NCBI GenBank assembly: GCA_009760855.2 | Contig: WPIO01000009.1 | Span: 1,335,001-1,399,000 of the forward strand | Origin: Cristatella mucedo | Lineage: Eukaryota > Bryozoa > Phylactolaemata > Cristatellidae | Reading direction: 5' to 3' | DNA length: 64,000 nt | Shown: in pieces, positions 43,120-55,245 of the stretch | How positions within the stretch are numbered: position 1 is the first letter of the stretch | How the letters are laid out: each line of letters begins with the position of its first letter | The notes under the pieces: model-generated | The model's input: only the letters and a program-made list of their open reading frames with translations | Database searches by the model: none | Told to the model about the DNA's origin: nothing | Translations under genes and position numbers: made by a program

Positions 43120-46100
43120 GAACCCCTCCAAGCATAGGCCACAGGTAATATTCCGGTAAAGGTGAATCAGAAAATATGCAATTCCACTTATGAGCTTTAG
43201 AGATGGGCAATAACGTTAGGTAGCTAGTCGAATACATAAATTTGATTGAAAATATAAGCAACAAATTGAAGTGAGAATATCAGCAACATATTCTTCTAAA
43301 GAGCGGATATTTGCTAAAATATTGAAATAATCAAAGCGCAATAGAGCTTGCATTCATCAGCATAGAACTGAAATCATACATCGTGCTTTTCGATAGCATT
43401 AACAAGCGGGATTATACAGCGTGAAAAGAACTAGACCCAAAACGGATGCTAGGGTGACTATGGACTAAAATGTTCACTAAGGTATTACTGCTGATTAACT
43501 TTCCCACGGCATATTATCACATCAGTATAAGACCTAAATATTTCTACCACAGCGGTGCATTGTCAGGCACTGCGATTAACAGTTGACTTTGAACCTTAAG
43601 TTTCAGACGAAAGAGGCACCACAAGCCAAAGCTTACGAGCAACTCAACTTGTAATAATACAGGCTGCGAGATGAATGTTTGACTTCGGTCCTGGCAAAAT
43701 TATGAGATGTAAGCCTGACCTCAACCACAGCTTTGTAGCCTTTGTCAGACTGGTAGTATAGGGCGGTGTTAGTTCGTGGCTATTGTTTGAATGAAAGCTG
43801 ACACCAAGATCTCCATTCCGAGGAGCGATCGGTTGCTCAACCGGAAGCTTTGGATCAGTGTCTCGACTGTAGGTTGCACTACGTATAGGTAAGAGCGACT
43901 CTTCTAGTTAAGGCAACGTTACCATCGTTCGGCAAGTAGACGCCAAGATTCAAGTAACCGACTTAACATCCAGGATTTTTTAAACAATTTTATAAATAAT
44001 ATCCTAATAGAGATAGTTAAAAAAGCAGTAGCTGCAGTAATCTTATTGGCCAGTTGTATATAAATAGATTGTCGAATCAGACACACAGTATGCTCCACTA
44101 TTTGTATCCTCACTCATTGAGTGCTGCTGTTAGTGTTATTTCCAGGATTTCAATTGCCACGCTATCATCATTTACGGAGTATGAATAGCACCAGGTTTTA
44201 CATATTTTATCCTATCGCCTTCCCTCATTTACTTGTATTGGCTAGAGGCATCATTCATCTTATCTGGTTGAAACTAACGCTATACTGATTTGGTGGCTTT
44301 GAAACATTTATTTTTTACCTGTAGATATGAAAGGCTATTCTTTAATCTTGGCACTGGCATCAGATTCTCTACCAATATTTTTTTTAATCTGAGTAAATGG
44401 CTATAATAACCTAGAGTTTTGTATTGTGAATGAGAGCTTTAAAGCGGCTTCGTATAACATACAATAATAAACATACAGCTGTGCGATGGCCCCACCTCAA
44501 TTTTCAGTGCATGGAACGAAGTGAAAGTTCTACTTAGCTGGATAGAGATACTTGAGGCTGGTGACATGTGTCACATGCTTCAACACTGATATAATACAAA
44601 TTGTCAATACATGTAGTGGTTTTCGTATACGGAAAATGCTGTTGGACAAATCTGCGAGCCTAATGCTGATGGTCCACGATTAACCAGTAATACGACCATC
44701 CTGTCTCGAGTCTCCTTAACTGCTGACACTATGTACAGCCGAAAGCATTACAGACTCTTGGAAGCCTAGTTTCGTGATGAAATATTGGTTCGCGGGAAAT
44801 ACAGAGTCAATGCAGTAACAGCGATAGCTTTGTGATGACATCAGAAAACGCCTGTTGCATTTTAAGTTAGGCCCTAATGTACCCAAGCCTTACTTTAACA
44901 AAATTAAACTGCTTAATGTGGCATGTTTTTCCAGTATTCTTTCCTAGAAAAAATGTTATTTTAGAAGAGTAGATAGAAGTAGTGGCATAATTGTTAAGCC
45001 CGGCAATAAATGCAGATTAAGTTAAACGTTAGTGAGATGTAAAGGCTGGGAAAACCATATGCGATATTTCAGGGTCTCACACAGTTCGATCGGAATTATG
45101 TGATATGTCCAAGTCCGTTAGTTAGTAATTTTGCTAGAGGCCCTTCGTTAGTTGGTAGTTCTGAGGTACTCTAGGGGCAGCTTTAAATACTTTGCATACA
45201 GTAGTTGCTCGTGAACTCCTGCTACCCTTCATCAGTGCTGTCTAAACTTATCTGAGGGTCTCAATGTCACAAGCTTATTCAAACCTCTGAGCGCTAATTT
45301 ACGCGACAGTTTTCTACTGTTGGCATATTTTCTGGCTTTAGAATTGAATTTGAAAGGAACTAGCTATGATGCCAAAGCTCCTTTGCTTTCTCGGGTACAG
45401 CACTCATCATCTGCATGAAGTGTCTTAAGGATTGCTGTGCTTGCTGGTGCGTTCCACTTCAACTAGAAGGCTACTATTCGGTGTTTATAAAACTAATCAT
45501 TCCTGCTACATTTTCTGGCCATGCGTACCAATGCCTAGCTGTAGTATGCAATATTACCCGTCATTATAATTAGACGGTTAAGAATGCTGCTATACTACCC
45601 ATTGCCTGCTGTCACTCGCTAGCAAGCTTCAGATTCTTGGCATCCTTTAATAATTAATCCGTTCCACCAAACTCCCTGAATACGGTGAACTCATTGGCAT
45701 GCCCTCGGGTGGGTTGGATTGTAGCCCTCAATAAATGCAAAATGGCAACAACCTAGTAGTTGTTGAAGGTTCTTTAACTATACGCAGCATACACTTTACT
45801 AATTTCATTGAAATGGAATCTAAAACTTGAAGTCTAAGGTAAGGCGTCGTTATGAGCTGATTTTAATTATGATAAGCATACATTAAAATTATCAAGGGAT
45901 AGTACCCACTGACCTAAGCAAACTTAATATATGTCTATAGAGGGCAGTTTTCAACTTTAGATGTTTGTGTCTTACTCTGATCCCGTAACGGTGCTATTTG
46001 AGCTCGTTGTAGCGAGGACTTACACATAATTTAAGTCTTATTTTTATTTGAGGCTTGTATAAAGCTTATGTAAATTTGGCATGCGTATTTGCTTGCACAG

Positions 46101-46268
46101 AAGTTTGATACTGCGAGTTACGAGAGGCTAGCCGCATTATAGATAATGCAATTTCAAATCTGCCTTTAAATTATAACAACCAAGCGAACAGCAAAGTGAC
46201 CGTGTTTAAATTCGAAATAAATTTACACCGTTTGGTATGGATTTTGTTTGACTACCCTCATGTGCATG
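43120..46268. other. Unassigned AT-rich sequence
   Basis: About 3.1 kb with no gene, RNA or shared repeat that I can support. Short open frames only (up to 64 codons after the minisatellite). Confidence 0.4.
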
Positions 46269-46322
<54 letters not shown>

Positions 46323-46455
46323 TTATATATTTATATATTTATATATTTATATATTTATATATTTATATATTTATATATTTATATATTTATATATTTACAT
46401 ATTTATATATTTATATATTTATATATTTATATATTTATATATTTATATATTTATA
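46269..46455. repeat. (TA)n followed by (TATATTTA)n microsatellite
   Basis: About 45 bp of TA, then from about 46313 an 8-bp unit TATATTTA repeated about 17 times, one with TTTACATA. Because 8 is not a multiple of 3, each frame shows an 8-residue Tyr-Ile-Phe-Leu pattern; these frames (46196-46501, 46248-46715) are not genes. Confidence 0.97.
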
Positions 46456-49400
46456 TAGAGTATCTCCAAAGTGTTCTCATTTGCCATGTAACTTCCGATA
46501 GTCGCTGCATGAAGTGCACAGGCAGTTGGAGACTTACGAATGAAAAGAACGACTACTGCATTGCGGGGCTGCTTGAATATTGCATCGATTGTGTTAGGTT
46601 TCAAGCAAGCACCCTGTGGCTAAAGTGCTATTCTGAGCTTCTAATCTCTAAGAAGCTGCCCATTAGAAATGTGATACTGATTATTAATGGGGTACCTCCT
46701 ACTGGATGCATATGAAATTTAGCTCGGAATTGGAGTAGCTAATCTGTTCGCAGAGCTTTTTAAGTCTGCCGGTGAGTTCAGGCTCTCAATAGATGCTGGC
46801 CTTTCGATGCCGTCTACCTTGCAGAATATCCAACTTCACTCGAACAGAACGGCCGGATCTCTTAGACAAACCCTCTAATGAAGCTTACTGATTCGAGTAG
46901 CAATAGTGCCCGAGACGTTGAACGGAAGGCGGGCATCTTTTTGTGGTGCCTTTTTTTATTAATTGCTTCTAGTTTGAAGTCAATTCAGACGTGCTTGTCT
47001 TACTTTTTAATCTACCGGCTTCCTACAGTAGAGAGCAGATGAACGCTCGATAATAACGCATATCACATATCGAACATATCACATTATCGCTCTGTTACTT
47101 GGGTCGGCCTGGTGACCTGTTCGATCCGAATTCCTTCCACTTGCAGTATTTCTCTTGCCTTGTATATCTTCATGTTTGGGAAAATGAACGCATTAAATAA
47201 CAGCTGCCCGTTGTGATATAGTTGAAACGAATTACAGGCTACAGACTGACGCTTAGTTAAACGAGGGGACGAAGTGAACCACTGAGGTTATAAAAACCAC
47301 GAAAAGCCATGTTCTATAGTGGTATGGCAGTTAGCGGGTCGATTGTACAAACGCAGCAACAACGGCAGCGTGGTTTTACCTCTTTTTTAACTTCCGGGCA
47401 GTATTTTATATTTCACGCTTAATCTTCACTGTGACAGATTCGTATATTGATTGCAGCCACGACTTGTCGACTAGGCTGTTTTCGTGATCCTGGCCGAGAA
47501 GAGCCATCATGAATTGAAAGAGCCGCGATCTAGTTTAGCCAGTCGATGAGCGCAGAGATTTTAGGTTTTGTGTTTTGAGAGCTTTAACAGTTGCCAAACA
47601 TATTTCGTGATTTGGTGCGGTAAATCCAGAATTAGCTTTTAGTTTAGTTTTGCTGTGTTTGCCATAATAGAGATCTCGTGAGCCTAGATAAACCATGGGT
47701 ACCAATATTCTTTAATCGGCACCAAGCATACTTCTCTAAGCTGAAGGTAATGCTTTCAGTTTAAATCTACAATAGCTCTGCATTGCCTCGGTGTGCCTAA
47801 TTTGTGGTACATTTTCTAGCGGTATTGCTGTATCAGCAAGGCACTCGCTGTAATTTTAAAGCTCGGTTCTAGTTTTGGTCGCTGGCGCTCTCGGCTGTGG
47901 CAATTGTCCTTTCGAGCACTGTGCTTGCTAATAGGTTCTAAAGAGGAAGCCGGTAGGAGGCGGTTGCAGCGGATGCCATTCCTAATTTATTTTCTTTCCC
48001 TAACTCTTAGCTGGGAACCGATATTTTTTCCCTCACTGAGACGTAAGTGAAGAGTGCCATGACTCATAGCCTATTGCTTACTCTCATTATCTATCTATTG
48101 TTTCATTACGTGCACCTGTACCTAAGTAAACCATTGCTAACTAAACTATTGAAATCGCTTTGACTTATCTGAATTGCATTTGGCAAGCCAAATTAAACGC
48201 TTCGAGAGAGGCAATCTATTGAACAAGTCGTTTTATTTGATGGTTCACTTGTATCCTTGGGAATTACTGCACTCGTGTAAGTTAAATGGCATTCAACCAA
48301 CCAAAGGTTTACATAGTCCGCCGTTCTAAGCTGCCATTTCCTTAGTCATGTTCTTGACCAAAATTCCTAAGGAATAGCTACTAAAGGCAACCACCGACCT
48401 TGTTTAAAAAAAAGTCTAATCTATCATGCTCATCTTGTGAATGAGTTTCAACTTGCACGTAATTTGACGTGTGTTAAAATTTGAGGTGTCTACTTGGCCC
48501 ATAGAAATAGATAGAATTATGTGCATGGCAATCTGGTATTTTGAGTTGTAAGATGAAGGCAATATTTTTTCATCAGTAAGCTTTATTCTCTGTCTTTCAC
48601 ACGTCATGCTGATCTACTGGCACTCCAAGATAGAAACAATCTTGAATGCTCCTTGATTGGAGTGCACTTCGTTTCACAAATATCTAGTACGAAAAGTGTT
48701 ATTGCAAATATTGCCATATTCAATAGTTGTCTTAAAACTTGCTTGAGTTCCATCCTTAGATATACACGGAATGCAATTAATACATACAATAATACAAATT
48801 AATACCAATTAATATAATGCTGAATACTAATCAAGATTGGAGGGGTGATGGACAGTGAACTCCTGAAAAATCATCATGCTTGAATCGCAAAAAATATACG
48901 TGACCTTTAAAGTAGTACACTAATTAACACTATAAAAACTGAAATTGCTTATGCAGAGCTGTCAGTGAAATTAAAGTCAGTGTTAGGTGATGGCCGACTA
49001 GTAGTAGCACAGCATGCCCTGAGGAGCAAACATGGCTGGATCACAAAATCACATACTCTAGCACAACATGCCCAGGTCCTAATTTCTATCTCAGCCAGTG
49101 GTTCCCAACCTTCCTAAGGCCACAGCAATTTATTACAGTTGTATTATAGTGATAACCAGCCAGAAAATTATTGTGCGCAAAGTGTGGAAATGCTTGTTTT
49201 CTGATGTTCTTATGCGATCCCTGTGAAAAGGTCGTTTGATTCACACAGGGCTCCTGATCCACAGATTGAGAACCACTGATTCTGAGCAGGATCCAATGGA
49301 GGCGACTAAAAAAGAGAAACATAAATGGGCGAAGTTGTGGGACTTGGCAAAGGTTCATCAATGACACCCGTATCTGTTTAGATGGTATTCCACTTCTGCC

Positions 49401-49976
49401 TGTCAGTGCCTTTACTTTCTTGAGAACGGAATCTGTAATCTTTGAATATAATAGAGGTAGGATGATTATCTCTATCCCCTGGCTATTAAGTGCTCTTTAA
49501 CGTAATGTAGCATTTATTCAAGACCCTGAAGTATAAGCTGTGATTTCCGAACATGGTGCTAAATTCAGACGCTGGTGTGGTCTGTTATCAAAATGGTAGC
49601 TGCTCCATCATTGCCCTTTGCTTCTGAACTTCACTTATTTACAATTAAGCATTTTGTTACCATCTTAAGATCCAAACAGTCAGGCTTATGTTTATGTTCA
49701 TTTATTTGCAGTCAACCAAACAATCAAAAAATTGAGCAACTGTCATTTACTTTCAAGTGAAAATAAAGAGACCCTAGATTTTGAAGCCTAGACTTTGCAT
49801 GTTGATGAACCCAGCATAAGGCAAAGTATTGACTGCCCAAATAATTGACTTTGAAAAAAATTCCCGAAATCTACCTGCTATAAACATTCAAGGATTTTGT
49901 CAGAAGTCACTCTTGGTACCAACTCTAGCAGGCTATACAATTCTGTGATTTAAAATTTAGCATTGATAGCACTGCT
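46456..49976. other. Unassigned AT-rich sequence
   Basis: About 3.5 kb without a recognised gene or repeat family. Open frames are short and without motifs. Confidence 0.4.
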
Positions 49977-50322
49977 TGTAAACTATAGTTCGAGTGTCTG
50001 CCGGCTCCTAAGATGAGCCCAAGGTAAGCAGCTGTTTGAAGCATCACCGAGAATGACCAGTGCACAGCTGTGATCCGCCTGTGATTTGGCTTGAACACAA
50101 GCCGGTAATCCACTGGTGGCCAGAGGGTAGATTGACCATCAGGATCGGCCTGTGCACAGTTGTGATCCTTAATGAATCATCGGGGTCAACCATGGGACCG
50201 GACCAGAAGAGGGAGTCGAGTGGGAGAATGGGGTAAAGAAGCCGTGAGTCCTTCGGCTCCCCGAGTGTTGTGCAATAAATTGGTGGCATTGTTCACCGGC
50301 TGGCTCTCTGCTGTACGAAGCA
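49977..50322 (+). mobile_element. 5' LTR of a small LTR retrotransposon (family B)
   Basis: Starts TGTA and ends CA. It aligns over its whole length with 51808-52145 and with the split copy at 31893-32633, at roughly 80 percent or less by eye. Shared blocks: CAGCTGTTTGAAGC, CACTGGTGGCC, ATCATCGGGGTCAACCA, GGGAGTCGAGTG, then AATAAA at 50274-50279 (polyadenylation signal position) and GGCTGGCTCTCTGCTGTACG. No target-site duplication could be seen. Confidence 0.85.
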
Positions 50323-50365
50323 AACGAAAAGCGATTTCGGCCACAACCTATTTCTTGGGATGGAG

Positions 50366-50491
50366 ATGATGACGCCCTTTAAGATGTCTTGTGCAGCGTC
50401 CCAAGGTTTCGATGGCTCCGGAGACTTCGTTGGATGGCAGCTGAACTTCGAGAGGGATATCAAGAAAAGTGGCTACGAACCGAGTAAGTAG
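50366..50491 (+). pseudogene. gag-like N-terminus
   Basis: 41 codons starting at a double ATG. MMTPFKMSC, then FDGSGDFVGWQLNFERDIKK, then TAG. The 'pF......FDG.GD...W...fe' opening is the usual start of Ty3/gypsy-type Gag (capsid) proteins. After the stop, similar character continues in another frame (50469-50684: PRGSRGQSKKITAKLHWALV, RAFTSPAGKARLL), so the reading frame is broken. Confidence 0.6.
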
Positions 50492-50709
50492 CACTTGTTT
50501 TTGCTCCTTGCGATGCAAGGCGGTGCCTTCACGTTTGCCTCGAGGCTCCCGCGGGCAGTCTAAGAAGATAACTGCCAAGCTTCATTGGGCCCTAGTGAGG
50601 GCATTCACCTCTCCGGCTGGTAAAGCGCGATTGCTGCATGCTGATGGGGTAAAGGCTGGTCGGACTGAGAGCCGGCAGAAGTGACCGGAAGCGTCAGCAG
50701 CAATCGCCC

Positions 50710-51499
50710 ATGGTATGCCGGGAGAAAGAGTTCGGCCAGGCTGCCACGCGGTGGCGGCAGACAACGGCTCTCAAAGCAAAGAGGGTTGGTCAGGCTGCGA
50801 TGGTTTTCCACGAAATAATGGCATTGTGTGAGGCAACGGTGAGCGGTGTGGCTGAGGCGACAGACAGTAAGACGGTGCACGGAAATGCTGCGGCGTCCAC
50901 GAGGAAGCCGGAGGCATCCACGAGGAAGGCGGCAGCGTCCGTGAGGAAGGCTGGGGCGTCCGTGACAGAGTTGACGGCGTTCACTACAGGGTAGACGGCA
51001 TCTGCGAAAGAGTCGGCAGAGTCCACGGCAGAGCCACTGGCCTCAGATGGAGTGCAAGCCATGACGGTGGAGTTGGCCTGCGACCAGCCAGTGGACTGAA
51101 GCCCGGCACAGGCTGGAAAGTATGTACAGACCGAAGAGTCTGCACAGGCCAGAGAGACTGTGCAGGACGGAGAGGCTGTCCAGGAGGGACAGTCTGTGCA
51201 GGCAGCAGAGACTGTGCAGGCCGCCGAGACTGCAGGACAGAGAGGCTGTCCAGGAGGGAGAGTCGGAGCTGGCTGCCGAGACTGTGCAGACCGAAGAGTC
51301 TGCAAAGGTCGGAGAGTCTGTGCAGCATGGGGAGTCAGCTCGGAATGTAGAGACTGTGAAGGTTGGAGAGGCTGTGCAGGCCGGAGAAGCAGCAGCGAAT
51401 GTCGGAGACACGGCGGGAGATGTGGATAGAGTGACGGCGGCCGTTATTCGCAAAACAGTGGCTGTGTACGTCAGCTCGGGGACAATGGCCGGTGACTAA
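50710..51499 (+). pseudogene. gag-like C-terminal region with six-residue tandem repeats
   Basis: Plus frame 50710-50994 (VGQAAMVFHEIMALCEATV, ASTRKPEASTRKAAASVRKA) continues in the same phase through a TAG (50992) and a TGA to about 51228. There a 2-bp loss (GTGCAG to GCAG) shifts it to the frame ending at 51499. From 51119 to about 51443 it is built of six-residue units of the form V-Q-x-G-E-[S/A/T] (18-bp DNA units; for example VQTEES, VQDGEA, VQEGQS, VQAAET, VQHGES, VQAGEA). Low-complexity acidic tail of unknown function. Antisense frames over it (50790-51305 and others) are shadows. Confidence 0.6.
51119..51443 (+). repeat. 18-bp coding minisatellite
   Basis: About 18 imperfect units resembling GAGACTGTGCAGGCCGGA. 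The 6-codon periodicity is kept across most of the tract apart from one 2-bp deletion near 51228. Confidence 0.85.
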
Positions 51500-51601
51500 C
51501 GTTGCTGGCTGATCGCGAAAGGCCGTGCACCAGTGCGCCTCCTGCGAGCAGCCATAAGGTAGCTTGTGGGGTCGGCTATTGAGGTTAGCTGCCATACTGG
51601 A

Positions 51602-51778
51602 GATGTGTAGTGTCTAGTTTGTATCGTTTGTAGATAGGCTCTTTCATAGCTGCCCTGTACATCTCAGCCACTTGTGTTAGCTGCTATGCAGTGGATGTAT
51701 AGTGTCTATTTTGTATCGTTTGTAGATAGGCTCGTTCATTGCTGCCCTGTACATTGCAGCCATTTGTGTGGCTGCCGG
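51602..51778. repeat. 92-bp direct duplication before the 3' LTR
   Basis: Unit 1 starts GATGTGTAGTGTCTAG (51602), unit 2 GATGTATAGTGTCTAT (51694). They share TTTGTATCGTTTGTAGATAG and GCTGCCCTGTACAT, about 90 percent identical by eye. Confidence 0.9.
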
Positions 51779-51807
51779 AAACTTGTGACCTTAAGGTCAA
51801 GGGGGCC

Positions 51808-52145
51808 TGTAGTACGAGTGTATGCTGGCTTCTCTGACGAGCCTCTGGTGAACAGCTGTTTGAAGCCTCAATGAGAGGAACCACTGCACAGCTGTGGTCC
51901 GCCAGTAATGTGGCATGGACACGGGCCGGTAACCCACTGGTGGCCTGATGGTGGATTCGTCATCAGGGTCGGCCTGTGCCCAGTTGTGGTCCTCGATTAA
52001 TCATCGGGGTCAACCAGGGGACTGGAGCAGTGGAGGGGAGTCGAGTGTAGAAGGGGGCAAATGGAGCCATGCATCCTTTGGATCGATGAGTTATGAAATA
52101 AACTGTCGCCGTTGTTTATCGGCAGGCTCTCTGATGTGCGTACCA
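51808..52145 (+). mobile_element. 3' LTR of the small LTR retrotransposon (family B)
   Basis: TGTAGTACGAGTG start directly after the polypurine tract, CA end at 52145, AATAAA at 52097-52102 in the same relative place as in the 5' LTR. The divergence from the 5' LTR (roughly one base in five) means an old insertion. Confidence 0.87.
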
Positions 52146-52369
52146 AACTATATAAACTTTTTACCAGCTCTTAATTGCTGCATGATTTGTTAGATTTATC
52201 AGGTCACTACCACTAGCTTGTGGTTTACCAACACCATCTTGAGCGATTTGTATTCAAAAAATCAGTCAAATGAACAGACTAAGTTATATTTGCTTCAGTT
52301 ATATCAAGTAGAATTTGCCAGTAAAACTGAGATGCAAAGCAGCTAAGAAGTCTAATGAATTAACTGATC

Positions 52370-52745
52370 ATCTCCTTCGGAAGGCATTCATGGGACGCAG
52401 AGTTACAAAACCCGTTCTAAAATATCGCAAACGAAGTCGTTGAAGTCGTGTGCTTTTGTCCAGTTCATTAGATTTCTTGTTACTTGGTGTGTAGATTATA
52501 GCAGTGTCGGTCGATTGACGAGGCTTTGGTAAATCCTTTTACCTGCCTAAAAAGAGAACAAGCTGCCGGGCTGGAAGAACTGTTTGCTTTAATGATATTA
52601 AGCCGTAATGCAGACTAATGCAGCTATAGAGCAAGCATGCCAGTCTGTAGTTGAAAACTCGGCTTAAAAGACCTATTTATCTCAAGTTCTCCATCTCACA
52701 TTAATATGTTTGTATACGGCAACACCTTGCTAAATCTCTCTTGAG
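52370..52745. repeat. Dispersed repeat D, copy 2
   Basis: Aligns with 19796-20215 (GAGCAAGCATGCCAGTCTG, AACTCGGCTTAAAAGACC, CACCTTGCTAAATCTCTCTT). No conserved open frame. Confidence 0.65.
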
Positions 52746-53337
52746 CTAGGAGAGCAGTGGCAAACAATCTGCTCAGTTTCCTCAATGTCCTCGTTACTAT
52801 TTACGACTGCAATCACCATGGGTATTTTTTGGAGTGGTTGCTTAGAGGCGTATTGCTATACAGTGTGAGATATATAGCATGATATGTCTCTGTTTTACCA
52901 GAAGCCTCTCCCCCTGTGAATTACTGGAAACCATGTGGCACAAATAAAACAAATAGAGCAAGCCACGATTTATTGCGTATTACGTCGACACCATATGTTG
53001 AGACGTTCTGTTCTCATCTTTGTAGTATTAAGTTATGTTGTTCCAGCTTAAATTTACAAGCTTGCTGCTTCTGCTGAAAATTCGCTCCAGTCGGTTAAGA
53101 TAATAGCTGCCTCAACTAATCATAATATAAATGTTAAACTAGACCTGCAACTGATTTCCAAATCTAATACAGAAAAAACTTATATTTATATGCTTACAAA
53201 GGTAACAGCCACTGTTGGCTTCTTAACTAAAATGTCAAGTATTATCAATTTTTTCTTCATTTTTCAGAAGTCCTCTGTCTCACAGCCCTGTTCACCACTG
53301 AGATTTCCATGCTCAGATTCCATCGGACATGTCTGAA
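52746..53337. other. Unassigned sequence
   Basis: Nothing recognised in about 590 bp. Confidence 0.4.
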
Positions 53338-53625
53338 AGAGTAGTATTCTTAATTTATTTGTTGAGAAACTGACCACAAATTATCTGAAAAGCTTAAAGA
53401 CATAGAGAATTATGTCATCGACATTACAGTTGCCATGCTTCAAGCCATAGTTTCTCGTTTTTATTCTTAACTTATACCCTTCTGCTAAAAATAGTTATAG
53501 CTCAGGCTCTGTCCAGCTTGTCTTCAAGAGTAGTAGTTTTTTCTTTTACTCTGAAACTAACGTTATTCATCGTTTAGAAAGCTTGAGGGTTCAGTGAGTG
53601 ATTTCATAGACTTTACAGTTACAAG
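53338..53625. repeat. Degenerate direct duplication, period about 190 bp
   Basis: Blocks near 53338-53434 and 53528-53620 share AGTAGTA, GAAACT, AAAGCTT.A and ATCGACATTACAGTT / ATAGACTTTACAGTT. Weakly conserved. Confidence 0.5.
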
Positions 53626-53754
53626 AAACAGCAGAGGAATGTGGCGAAAAGTGTTGAGGAATTAAATCCTCTTGATAGGAAGAAACAGAAAAACAAAATA
53701 TCCTGGAAGGGATTGGCGTCTCAAACTCCACTTACCAGACGAACTTACTTACTA

Positions 53755-55100
53755 GAATACATTTGCTGTAAAGAGAAATGCAATTGAATGGTGAGTAATA
53801 TCATGCTTGATAAACAACATGAATGACCTGGTTAGGGGTGACATGCACAGGGTCAGCATGCAAATGTGGTTAGTGGCAGCATGCACAGTGTCAGCACTCA
53901 TAAGCACGTGAAGGACAAATCACAGGGACAAACTGAATGCTGTCCTAAATAAGTGTTTTGTTAAGTTCTTATTAAATGTTGTCCAGTCAGGGGATGTTCA
54001 GACACAAATCGGGAGGGAGCTCCAGGCTGTGGGAGCATACGAACTAAACGCTCGGTCTCCAAAGGATATGAGGTTTGTATGAGGTATTGGTAGACTGTTG
54101 CATTCAAAAAAGCAGGTAGTACGAAGCTTGGCCGGGTGGGGGAGTAGATGTGAGAGATAGGCTGGAGCGAAAGAATTAATTGACCAAAACGTGAGCGACA
54201 AAGCCTTAAAGTCCATCCGTCGATTGACTAGTAGCCAGTGCAGGTCGGTGAGAAGTGGTGTGATATATTAGCTGCAAAGCTTATGGCAGACAAGCCAAAC
54301 TGCGGATCTTTGCACCAGCTGCAATCGCCTTATCGCACGTGCCGGTACGCCAGAAAGCAGTGAGTTGCAGAAGTCAAGACGGAATTTCGCGAATGCAGGG
54401 ACAAACTCATTTGTGGTATCCTTATCAAAACAAGCCCGAATTTTAGCAGTGTTATGTAGCTGAAAGTAGGCAGATTTGACTGTGCAGCTGATGTGGTCGT
54501 CTAACGAGAGGTCACTTTGGAACATGTCATCTAGATTTCGAGCTGATTCAACAGGAGATATGCTTGCAGAGCCAATTTTGAGCTTCAGCCTTTCCCAAGT
54601 TCTGGATTACACAGTGTTTCCGCATGACTAGTAGGTTTGTTTTATCATCGTTTAATTTTAAGAAATTGGCTGCCATCCATGTGTGAATGTCATCAATACA
54701 TGCGGCGTGTTAGTTAAGAGAATTTGAGGTGCTCGAAGGCTGGAAGGGATCAAAGCCTACGTACAACTGAGTGTCATCCATAAAGAAGTGGATGCCTAGA
54801 TTGTGCTTGACAATCACATAAGCAAGAGGGAGAGTAAAAACCGTGAAAACAACGTGACCTAGCACGGAGCCCCGAGGTACCCCTTATTTCAGAGGTACCT
54901 CGGGCGATCTTCGTCCATTCATGTCAATACTCTAGGGTCTCCCACTGAAATAGGGCCTGAACCATTGCATAGCTGTGCCAGAGATGCCCACGCGAGATGA
55001 GAGGTGCTCTAGAAGAACTTTGTGATCTACAGTATCAAAAGCTGCCGAAAGATTGAGCAAAACAAGCAAAGACACTCTACTCATGTCTGCATTCCTAAGT
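53755..55100 (-). mobile_element. CR1/L2-like LINE, RT core to 3' UTR (3' segment of an inverted copy)
   Basis: Minus strand from about 55090 down: VSLLVLLNLSAAFDTVDHKV (motif A with catalytic Asp), ISGTAMQWFRPYFSGRP, GVPRGSVLG, MDDTQLYVGFDP (YADD as MDDT, Asp pair kept), CIDDIHTWMAANFLKLNDDKT, SDLSLDDHISC and the C-terminal end. Frame breaks occur. This is the best preserved main-family RT palm in the window. The terminal hairpin and tail are missing at 53755. The upstream RT part lies at 55246-55905 on the opposite strand. Confidence 0.87.
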
Positions 55101-55228
55101 ATTGATATTAATAATGATAATGCACTTGATCAAGCGCCCTCAGAGAACTTAATCTCTCTCCAGTGGCTTTAAATTTCCCCCAAAGGGAAATGCAATTGAA
55201 TGGTGAATAATACCATGCTCAGTAAGTA
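55101..55228 (-). mobile_element. CR1/L2-like LINE, short 3' fragment
   Basis: Tail (ATTAATAATGATAATG), hairpin (one arm CAAGCGCCC, the other GTGGCTTT, mismatched) and early 3' UTR. Lies between the two halves of an inverted LINE, hence inserted later or at the junction. Confidence 0.8.
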
Positions 55229-55245
55229 AGAAGTAAGTAAGTAAG

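Larger units (their letters stand above)
50323..51807 (+). mobile_element. Internal region of the small LTR retrotransposon (no pol)
   Basis: About 1.5 kb between the two LTRs. It holds a decayed gag-like region (50366-51499), a 92-bp direct repeat (51602-51778) and a polypurine tract AAGGGGGCC directly before the 3' LTR's TGTA. There is no protease, RT, RNase H or integrase, nor room for them. The primer-binding site after the 5' LTR (region of TTTCTTGGGATGG, 50351-50363) could not be tied to a tRNA. Confidence 0.8.

Noticed and set aside
50790-51305. 171-codon minus-strand frame and neighbours over the small LTR element
   Set aside because: Shadow of the 18-bp repeat on the opposite strand, which has the gag-like context and the right orientation relative to the LTRs.
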